The notes beneath the pieces were generated by a model. It was not told the DNA's origin. It saw only the letters and a list, made by a program, of their open reading frames with translations, and made no database searches. The position numbers and the translations under genes were made by a program. Below are positions 57,792 to 64,000 of a stretch of DNA of 64,000 nucleotides, piece after piece. Each line of letters opens with the position of its first letter. Position 1 is the stretch's first letter. Source of the DNA: Novosphingobium pentaromativorans US6-1 (GTDB lineage Bacteria; Pseudomonadota; Alphaproteobacteria; Sphingomonadales; Sphingomonadaceae); NCBI RefSeq assembly GCF_000767465.1, contig NZ_CP009291.1:2267501-2331500 (forward strand), given 5' to 3'.

Positions 57792-60307
57792 GCGACGAGG
57801 TTCACCAGTCGGTCGGGCACGACGATCACTTTCCTCACCTCGGCACCATCGAGCGCACGCTGCACTTTCTCGCTGGCGAGAGCAAGCGCCTCGAGTTCTT
57901 CCTTCGCCGTGCCCTTGGCCACGGTGATGGTGTCGCGCAGCTTGCCCTTCACCTGGATCGCGACGGTCACTTCGTCCTCGACCAGCAGCGCCGGATCGAC
58001 TTCGGGCCAGGCGGCCTCGGCCACAAGGCCCTGACCGAAGGTGGCAAAAGCCTCTTCGGCGAGGTGCGGCATCATCGGCGCCACGAGCAGCAGGACCTTG
58101 CGGATCGCTTCCGAACGGCTGGCCGATGGCTTTGCCTTCTCGATCACGCCGGTCAGTTCGTAGATGCGCGCGACGGCCTTGTTGAAGCCGAGCGATTCGA
58201 TGTCCTGGGCTACGGCGGCGACGGTCTGGTGCGCCTTGCGGTCGACCGCCTTGTCCTCGCCCTCGGCCGAGGCGTCGTACTGGCCGAACAGACGCCACAG
58301 GCGCTGCACGAAGCGCGCGCAGCCCTCGATACCCGCTTCCGACCAGGGCAGGTCGCGCTCGGGCGGGCTGTCGGACAGCATGAACCAGCGGATCGCGTCG
58401 GCGCCGTAAGTCGCGACGATCTCGTCGGGATCGACGACGTTCTTCTTGGACTTCGACATCTTGATGACGCGGCCGATCTCGACCGGCGCGCCATCGGCCT
58501 TGAGCGTTGCCCCCTCGGCCGTGCGTTCGACATCGCCCGGAGCAAAATAGACCGGCTGGCCGTTCTCGGGATTCCTGCGCTCGTAGGTCTCGTGCGTGAC
58601 CATGCCCTGCGTGAACAGGCTGGCGAAGGGCTCCTTCACCTCGACCTTGCCGATGCGGGCAAGTGCGCGGGTCCAGAAACGAGCATAGAGCAAGTGCAGG
58701 ATCGCGTGCTCGATGCCGCCGATGTACTGCTCGACCGGCAGCCACTGCGCAATCTTCGCCGGATCGAACGGCCTGTCGCCGGGCTGGCTGGCGAAGCGCA
58801 GGAAGTACCACGAGCTGTCGACGAAAGTGTCGAGGGTATCGGTCTCGCGCCGGGCAGGCTTGCCGCACTGCGGACAATCCACATGCTTCCAGGTCGGATG
58901 GCGGACCAGCGGATTGCCCGGGGTCGAGAAGTCGACGTCCTCGGGCAAGGTCACCGGCAGGTGCTTCTTGGGCACCGGCACGACGCCGCAGACTTCGCAG
59001 TGGATGAACGGGATCGGCGTGCCCCAGTAGCGCTGGCGCGAAACGCCCCAGTCGCGCAGGCGCCAGACCGTCTTGCCTTCGCCCCAGCCGCCGCTTTCGG
59101 CACGGGAGATAACGTCCGCCTTCGCCTCGGCAACGCTCATGCCGTCGAGGAAGTCGGAATTGACGATGACGCCGTCACCGCTCTCGGCCTCGCCGTCGAA
59201 GGGCGTGTCGGCCTCTTCCAGGCTTGCCGCGACGACGCGCGGGATCGGCAGTGCGTACTTGGTCGCGAACTCGAAGTCGCGCTGGTCGTGTCCCGGCACG
59301 GCCATGACCGCGCCGGTGCCGTAGTCCATCAGCACGAAGTTGGCGATGAAGACCGGAAGCGCGGCGCCGGTGAACGGGTGCCTTGCCGTGATGCCGGTAT
59401 CGAAGCCCAGCTTCTCGGCGGTTTCCAGCTCGGCCGCGGTCGTCCCGCCCTGCTTGCACAGCGCGATGAAGTCCTGAACTTCCTGATTCCCCGCAGCCAC
59501 GCCCTGCGCGATCGGGTGATCGGCGGCGACGGCTACGAAACTGGCACCGAAGATCGTATCGGGGCGGGTCGAGTAAACTTCGACCGTGCCGCCGTCAGAG
59601 AGGTCGAAGCGGAACTGCAGGCCCTGGCTCTTGCCGATCCAGTTTTCCTGCATCGTGCGGACTTTTTCCGGCCACTTGTCGAGGCCGGAGAGGCCTTCGA
59701 GCAATTCGTCGGCAAAGTCGGTGATCTTGAGGAACCACTGGTTGAGCTTGCGCTTCTCGACCAGTGCACCCGAACGCCAGCCGCGCCCGTCGATGACCTG
59801 CTCGTTGGCCAGCACCGTCTGGTCGACCGGGTCCCAGTTCACCGCCGATTCCTTGCGGTAGACGAGGCCGTGTTCGTACAGGTCGAGGAACAGCGCCTGC
59901 TCGTGGCCGTAGTATTCCGGCTCGCAGGTGGCGATCTCGCGGCTCCAGTCGAGCGCGAAGCCCAGCCGCTTGAGCTGCGCCTTCATGTTCGCGATGTTCT
60001 CGCGCGTCCAGCCGCCCGGATGCACGCCCTTTTCCATGGCCGCGTTCTCGGCCGGCATGCCGAAGGCGTCCCAGCCCATCGGGTGGAGCACTTCATGCCC
60101 GGTCATGCGCTTGTAGCGCGCCAGCACGTCGCCCATCGTGTAGTTGCGCACGTGGCCGATGTGGATGCGCCCCGAGGGATAGGGGAACATCTCAAGGACG
60201 TAGCTGCGGGGCTTGGACGAAGTGTCGTCCGCCTTGAAACACTGGGCTTCGTCCCACGCCGCCTGCCAGCGGGTATCCGCCTGAGCCGGATCGAACCGCT
60301 CACTCAT
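57788..60307 (-). CDS. leuS: Leucyl-tRNA synthetase
   Basis: Charges tRNA-Leu. 839 residues with the class I signature HIGH (49-52, in PYPSGRIHIGHVRN), an editing CP1 domain in the middle, zinc-type CPQCG near HVDCPQCGKP, and KMSKS (616-620). Length fits the bacterial enzyme. It heads an operon with lptE and holA. Confidence 0.97.
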   Translation of the reverse strand: MSERFDPAQADTRWQAAWDEAQCFKADDTSSKPRSYVLEMFPYPSGRIHIGHVRNYTMGDVLARYKRMTGHEVLHPMGWDAFGMPAENAAMEKGVHPGGWTRENIANMKAQLKRLGFALDWSREIATCEPEYYGHEQALFLDLYEHGLVYRKESAVNWDPVDQTVLANEQVIDGRGWRSGALVEKRKLNQWFLKITDFADELLEGLSGLDKWPEKVRTMQENWIGKSQGLQFRFDLSDGGTVEVYSTRPDTIFGASFVAVAADHPIAQGVAAGNQEVQDFIALCKQGGTTAAELETAEKLGFDTGITARHPFTGAALPVFIANFVLMDYGTGAVMAVPGHDQRDFEFATKYALPIPRVVAASLEEADTPFDGEAESGDGVIVNSDFLDGMSVAEAKADVISRAESGGWGEGKTVWRLRDWGVSRQRYWGTPIPFIHCEVCGVVPVPKKHLPVTLPEDVDFSTPGNPLVRHPTWKHVDCPQCGKPARRETDTLDTFVDSSWYFLRFASQPGDRPFDPAKIAQWLPVEQYIGGIEHAILHLLYARFWTRALARIGKVEVKEPFASLFTQGMVTHETYERRNPENGQPVYFAPGDVERTAEGATLKADGAPVEIGRVIKMSKSKKNVVDPDEIVATYGADAIRWFMLSDSPPERDLPWSEAGIEGCARFVQRLWRLFGQYDASAEGEDKAVDRKAHQTVAAVAQDIESLGFNKAVARIYELTGVIEKAKPSASRSEAIRKVLLLVAPMMPHLAEEAFATFGQGLVAEAAWPEVDPALLVEDEVTVAIQVKGKLRDTITVAKGTAKEELEALALASEKVQRALDGAEVRKVIVVPDRLVNLVA

Positions 60308-60381
60308 GTCAGTCTAGTCTCCTGCGGGTCAGCCGACCCGCGAACCTGTGGTGGGCCGGCTGGCCCGCCAATCCATGGGTA

Positions 60382-60846
60382 TCAGCCGCCCACCGAGTTG
60401 CGACGCAGGTCGCGGGCACGGGTGAGGATGATGTCTTCGAGCTTCTGCACGGTCGCAGCCTCGACCGGCGCGGCGGCCCAGCCGCCATTGGCCGCGACTT
60501 CGCGGGCGGCGGTGACGCGCAGCGCGTCGGCGCGCAGGTCCTGGTCGAGGATCATCACCGTGACCTTCATCCGCTCGCCGGGATTCTTGGGGTTGGTGTA
60601 CCAGTCGGTGACGATGACGCCGCCCGCGCTGTCCGACTGGAGCAGCGGCATGAACGAGAGCGTATCGAGGCTGGCGCGCCAGAGGTAGCTGTTCACGCCG
60701 ATGGTGGTCACCTGCGAGGGCGCCATCACCGCGGCGGTCTGCTTCTTGCCGCCACAGCCCGTCAGAGCGAGTGCCGCCGCGGCGCAGAGGCCGACGCGGA
60801 CCATGTTGCGAGCAGTGAAGAGGCCGGTATCGGTGCTGCCTGTCAT
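60382..60846 (-). CDS. DUF3576-domain lipoprotein
   Basis: A 154-residue probable lipoprotein: hydrophobic signal segment with lipobox LTGC (lipid cysteine C31), then a DUF3576 body with VNSYLWRASLDTLSFMPLLQSD and GGVIVTDWYTNPKNPGERMKV. Function unknown; the family is found mostly in alphaproteobacteria next to leuS, suggesting an envelope role. ATG of MTGSTDTG selected. Seventy-odd bases upstream of leuS in the same direction. Confidence 0.88.
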   Translation of the reverse strand: MTGSTDTGLFTARNMVRVGLCAAAALALTGCGGKKQTAAVMAPSQVTTIGVNSYLWRASLDTLSFMPLLQSDSAGGVIVTDWYTNPKNPGERMKVTVMILDQDLRADALRVTAAREVAANGGWAAAPVEAATVQKLEDIILTRARDLRRNSVGG

Positions 60847-61180
60847 TGTCGTTCCCAATTCCTGAATCCTGGTGGCGAAAAGCGCTGTCACGAAACCCGC
60901 CGTCAACGCCTCTATAGCTGCCAACACACTTGCGGCAAGAGCGCCGGCGTTGACGGACCGGCCTAAGCGGGGACAGCCTAAACGCGACCTGAACGCCCGG
61001 CACGCCGACAGGCCGCATGGAACGCTTCTGTCTCCCCCCGCCGATCAGACTGTGTTAAGCTCTCTTTCGGCAAGGACAGGGAAAATGTGCGAAGCGATTC
61101 CGGCGGCTGCCAAGCCGGCCATCGCAGGGCGCGGCAACGGGACCGATTGGGGTCAGACAGGTATCTGGCGTGAGTTTGTG
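60847..61180. other. Intergenic region between the DUF3576 gene and the next gene
   Basis: About 330 bp between divergent genes. An alternative start for the plus-strand gene (ATG at 61085, with AAGGACAGGGA upstream) lies here; no clear promoter hexamers or extra gene are seen. Confidence 0.45.
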
Positions 61181-61939
61181 ATGAGTTCGGGGAGCAATCT
61201 GGCCGCGAGAGGCGGCATCAAGACCGGCATATTGCTTGCATGCTGCGTCAGTGTGCTCGCCCTGCCCAGCGCCGTGCTGGCTTTCACCGCTACGATCCGG
61301 GCCGCAAACTTCAGCGCGCCGGCCCTCGAATCGCTCGATCCCGAATCCTCGGAAGAAAACCTGTCGCGGGCCGTTGCCATGCGCTCGCTGGCGAAAGGCC
61401 AGCAGTTCCCCTTTACTCCGGCCGGCACGCCCAATCGTCCCGACCGGGCCGTGACCGTTGCAGTTCGCGTCGATCCCGAAGCGGCCAAGGCCATCATCGT
61501 GCGCCACCACACGCCGGTCGCCAAGGCCGACCAAGAGCCCGGCAACCTGCGCATGGCGCCGACCGGCTTCAATCTGGGCGTGGCGCGCGGCTACCAGAAT
61601 TTCGCCCAGAATCTCGTCCAGCCCCCGGCCAGCCGGAACCCTGCGGAAATTCCCGATCTCCAGAAGTTCAGCCTGTCGCCCGGGGCGTCCGCAACCGATA
61701 CCGATTCGCGCTTCAGCCCGCGCATCTCGATCGATGAGAAGCGCGCGGCGGGGCGTGCTCCGCGAACCTTTGCGGGCGATGCCGGCGAAGTCGATCTGGG
61801 GGGAGCCTATCGCGTGACCGACAACCTCAACGTCACGGCCGGCGTGCGCTATTCGCAGGACCGCGAGCGCCTCCTGCCGCTGACCGACGGCAAACAGGAC
61901 AGCCAGGCCGTGTACGTCGGAACCCAGTTCAGATTCTGA
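61181..61939 (+). CDS. Exported protein with outer-membrane-like C-terminus
   Basis: From the ATG of MSSGSN, 252 residues: signal-type hydrophobic segment (GILLACCVSVLALPSAVLA, about 19-37), a long polar linker rich in short charged stretches, and a C-terminal pair of amphipathic strands (VDLGGAYRVTDNLNVTAGVR; AVYVGTQFRF) ending in aromatic F, as in beta-barrel outer-membrane proteins. It may be a truncated or small barrel, or an anchored linker. A longer version from 61085 with a good ribosome-binding site would add 32 residues. No family recognised. Confidence 0.65.
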   Translation: MSSGSNLAARGGIKTGILLACCVSVLALPSAVLAFTATIRAANFSAPALESLDPESSEENLSRAVAMRSLAKGQQFPFTPAGTPNRPDRAVTVAVRVDPEAAKAIIVRHHTPVAKADQEPGNLRMAPTGFNLGVARGYQNFAQNLVQPPASRNPAEIPDLQKFSLSPGASATDTDSRFSPRISIDEKRAAGRAPRTFAGDAGEVDLGGAYRVTDNLNVTAGVRYSQDRERLLPLTDGKQDSQAVYVGTQFRF

Positions 61940-62086
61940 CGACAACCTGACGCTTCAAAGTAATATTACAGTCCTATTAAGGCGATGGAAGAAAATTCAT
62001 CGACCGATGACTACGCGCCCTTGCTCTGCCCCCACGCATTTCCTAGCAAAGACGAGGTGGAGCCAAACTCATGCGAAAGGCACTCT

Positions 62087-62809
62087 ATGGCACGCGTTGC
62101 AATTGTTACTGGCGGGACTCGGGGTATCGGAGAGGCAATTTCACTCGCATTGAAGGATCGTGGGCATAACGTCGTTGCGAATTACGCAGGCAATGACGAA
62201 AAGGCGATGGCTTTCACGGAACGGACTGGTATTCCAGCCTATAAATGGGACGTGGGCGACCATGAGGCCTGCCTCGACGGCTGCGCAAGAGTGGCCGAGG
62301 AAGTCGGCCCGGTCGACATTGTCATCAACAATGCCGGCATTACCCGCGACGGCGTGCTCCACAAGATGAGCTTCGAAGACTGGAACGAGGTGATGCGAAT
62401 CAACCTCGGCGGTTGCTTCAATATGGCCAAGGCCACCTTCCCCGGAATGCGGGACCGCGGTTGGGGCCGTATCGTCAACATCGGCTCGATCAACGGCCAG
62501 GCCGGGCAGTACGGCCAGGTCAACTACGCCGCCGCCAAGTCGGGTATCCACGGATTCACCAAGGCGCTGGCGCAGGAAGGCGCCAAGTACGGCGTGACCG
62601 TCAACGCCATCGCGCCCGGCTACATCGACACCGACATGGTTGCGGCCGTGCCGCCGCCGGTGCTGGAAAAGATCGTCGCCAAGATCCCGGTCGGCCGCCT
62701 CGGCCACGCTTACGAGATCGCCCGCGGCTGCGCGTTCCTCTGCTCGGAGAACGCCACTTTCGTCACCGGCTCGACGCTGAGCATCAACGGCGGCCAGCAC
62801 ATGTACTGA
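62087..62809 (+). CDS. phbB: Acetoacetyl-CoA reductase
   Basis: NADPH-dependent SDR giving 3-hydroxybutyryl-CoA for polyhydroxybutyrate. 240 residues: nucleotide motif TGGTRGIGEA (8-17), NNAG (81-84), and catalytic S134, Y147, K151 in NIGSINGQ...NYAAAK. The SINGQAGQYGQVNY stretch is that of PhaB enzymes rather than FabG. ATG follows a GAAAGG box by six bases. No phaC or phaA neighbour is in the window. Confidence 0.92.
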   Translation: MARVAIVTGGTRGIGEAISLALKDRGHNVVANYAGNDEKAMAFTERTGIPAYKWDVGDHEACLDGCARVAEEVGPVDIVINNAGITRDGVLHKMSFEDWNEVMRINLGGCFNMAKATFPGMRDRGWGRIVNIGSINGQAGQYGQVNYAAAKSGIHGFTKALAQEGAKYGVTVNAIAPGYIDTDMVAAVPPPVLEKIVAKIPVGRLGHAYEIARGCAFLCSENATFVTGSTLSINGGQHMY

Positions 62810-62815
62810 ACCCGG

Positions 62816-62855
62816 CGTATGGAGCGATCGGGCCACCGCTCGTTCGCTCCATACG
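62816..62855. repeat. Twelve-base inverted repeat after phbB
   Basis: CGTATGGAGCGA and TCGCTCCATACG flank a 16-base loop just after the phbB stop. No T run follows, so it is either a factor-dependent terminator, an mRNA-stabilising hairpin or an operator. Confidence 0.6.
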
Positions 62856-62955
62856 GATGCCCGGTTCCGGCGGCCGTTTGACCGACACGCACGCGCCGCC
62901 GCCGCGCCGTGCCGGGAAATTGCTCCCTCGGCACGATAAGCAGCAAGGTCGCGCA

Positions 62956-63195
62956 ATGCCCTCCCCCTATCATCCGCCCGTCAAGCGATCGGTCGAAATC
63001 GCCGGGCACAAGACCTCGATCAGCCTGGAACCTGTGTTCTGGGACCTGCTCAAGGACAGGGCCGCGGCGGAAAAGATCCCCGTCAACGCCCTCATCGCGC
63101 GGATCGATGCAGAGCGTCTCGAAGCCGACACCCCGCCAGGACTTGCCAGCGCAGTCCGCGTGTGGCTGGCACTGGCCTACCGGCAGCCGATGTAG
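62956..63195 (+). CDS. Small ribbon-helix-helix domain protein
   Basis: A 79-residue protein with a predicted beta strand (KRSVEIAGHKTSISL) followed by two helices (PVFWDLLKDRAAAEK, VNALIARIDAERL): the ribbon-helix-helix fold of the RHH_4 type found in small alphaproteobacterial proteins. A DNA-binding regulator role is assumed. It is about 145 bp after phbB and separated by the inverted repeat. Confidence 0.8.
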   Translation: MPSPYHPPVKRSVEIAGHKTSISLEPVFWDLLKDRAAAEKIPVNALIARIDAERLEADTPPGLASAVRVWLALAYRQPM

Positions 63196-63259
63196 AAAGG
63201 GCCGGACGTGAGGCCTTGCCCGGATCCCGTCGCCCGATAAGTCGCGCTCTTCCCGGCGA

Positions 63260-63433
63260 TCAGTCGAATTGCCCCACGGGCATCTCAACGGGTGTGCGGT
63301 CAGCCAGTTGCTGGCTCACCGCCTGAGGGTTTGCTTCATACTTGCGCCAGTGCACCGCCCGCTCGGCATCGACCGAAGGGCGGCGTCCACGCGAGCGCGA
63401 AAACAGCCCCTTGATGCTCTTGACGATCCCCAT
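63260..63433 (-). CDS. Small hypothetical basic protein
   Basis: A 57-residue frame starting MGIVKSIKGLFSRSRGRRP, with a GAGG eight bases upstream of the ATG, and a polar C-terminus (ANPQAVSQQLADRTPVEMPVGQFD). No hydrophobic segment and no known domain. The basic start and good ribosome-binding site argue for a real gene; convergent with the ribbon-helix-helix gene. Confidence 0.55.
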   Translation of the reverse strand: MGIVKSIKGLFSRSRGRRPSVDAERAVHWRKYEANPQAVSQQLADRTPVEMPVGQFD

Positions 63434-63790
63434 ACTTTCAACCTCATCGAGATGAATCACCATCCGCGTTAACCTTAACACGAATTTGGCGCCTCTATAT
63501 CAAAAGACATATGCCTCATCCGAAAAAGAAGCTAACCAAATCCTGCTTCGAAGCGCGGAAATCCCGGCTTTCCGCAGCAAGTGCACTGATCCACACCCGA
63601 CATCTGCGGCGAACGCCTTGATCTTAAAGCGTTAATCCTTGGATCGCTTTTGCGCCCGGCGAACCGCACACCGCGAACCGGAAAGAGCACTGCGGCGCCA
63701 CGATCTTAACCAAAAGGGGCGGTCACCACCCGGCGCCGCCCCTTTCGAGTCTCCCGAATGCTATCGGGACAAATTGCTCCACGTGGAACT
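63434..63790. other. Intergenic region with hairpin
   Basis: About 350 bp, lower in GC than its surroundings, with several TTAA motifs (63469, 63475, 63624, 63632, 63706) but no TTAA-N7-TTAA box and no coding-looking frame. A strong hairpin lies at its right end. Confidence 0.5.
63713..63745 (-). terminator. Terminator after the gene at the right edge
   Basis: AAAGGGGCGG pairs with CCGCCCCTTT around TCACCACCCGGCG; on the minus strand the stem is followed by TTTTGG. It begins 46 bases after the stop of the small gene at the right edge; because both strands carry short T runs it may be bidirectional. Confidence 0.75.

Positions 63791-64000
<210 letters not shown>

Noticed and set aside
57294..58877. 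Long minus-strand frame extending lptE upstream through leuS
   Set aside because: The upstream part lies out of frame within leuS; the lipoprotein signal peptide marks the real start.

Overview
The window is a chromosomal segment from a GC-rich alphaproteobacterium, most likely of the order Sphingomonadales (Novosphingobium/Sphingobium-like). The basis is a full-length CtrA cell-cycle regulator, a cytochrome bc1 operon of the alphaproteobacterial type, exosortase-A-associated glycosylation genes, LptC/LptA/LptE homologues, an acetoacetyl-CoA reductase and the general protein style. Gene density is high. I see no rRNA, tRNA, insertion sequence, prophage or CRISPR array, so this reads as core genome rather than an island. 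The placement is inferred from gene content, not from a database match.

Layout. 1-4 kb: the tail of a probable malonyl-CoA decarboxylase, apt, and the bc1 operon petABC on the minus strand. 3.8-16.5 kb: peptide, amino-acid and nucleoside metabolism (pgeF, pepN, an M48 membrane protease, a YeeZ-like NAD-binding protein, an EamA exporter, threonine aldolase, a fused 5-oxoprolinase/hydantoinase and an M20 amidohydrolase). 16.5-23.4 kb: a lipid or surface-polymer block with a flippase, two nucleotidyltransferases, a HIT protein, a CDP-alcohol phosphatidyltransferase with an unusual N-terminal half, a diacylglycerol-kinase-family lipid kinase and a protein resembling TAM41-type CDP-diacylglycerol synthase. 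This block is the most likely place for an undescribed pathway. 23.5-36 kb: a DUF2141 protein, rpe with a heparinase-like gene, an HNH protein, gluQ, a HIG1-like protein, a cobalamin adenosyltransferase, a 3-hydroxybutyryl-CoA dehydrogenase, mutS and maeB. 36-45.4 kb: trmB, an LrgA/LrgB pair, a PepSY membrane protein, ctrA, the exosortase-associated O-antigen-ligase-like protein and glycosyltransferase, and a 734-residue acidic membrane-anchored protein of unknown function. 45.7-51.8 kb: glutamate synthase gltBD. 52-64 kb: ung, a ribonuclease D, lptCA, a polyprenyl glycosylphosphotransferase, holA-lptE-leuS plus a DUF3576 lipoprotein, a probable outer-membrane protein, phbB and several small proteins.

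How the genes work together. gltBD, rpe, maeB, phbB, 3-hydroxybutyryl-CoA dehydrogenase and petABC cover central carbon, nitrogen and energy metabolism. lptC, lptA, lptE, the flippase, the glycosylphosphotransferase, the O-antigen-ligase-like protein and the exosortase-associated glycosyltransferase form a strong envelope-building theme. The 18-23.4 kb block looks like a dedicated route that activates a lipid and a head group with nucleotides and joins them. Several intrinsic terminators, palindromes and candidate promoter elements are listed where they can be read directly.
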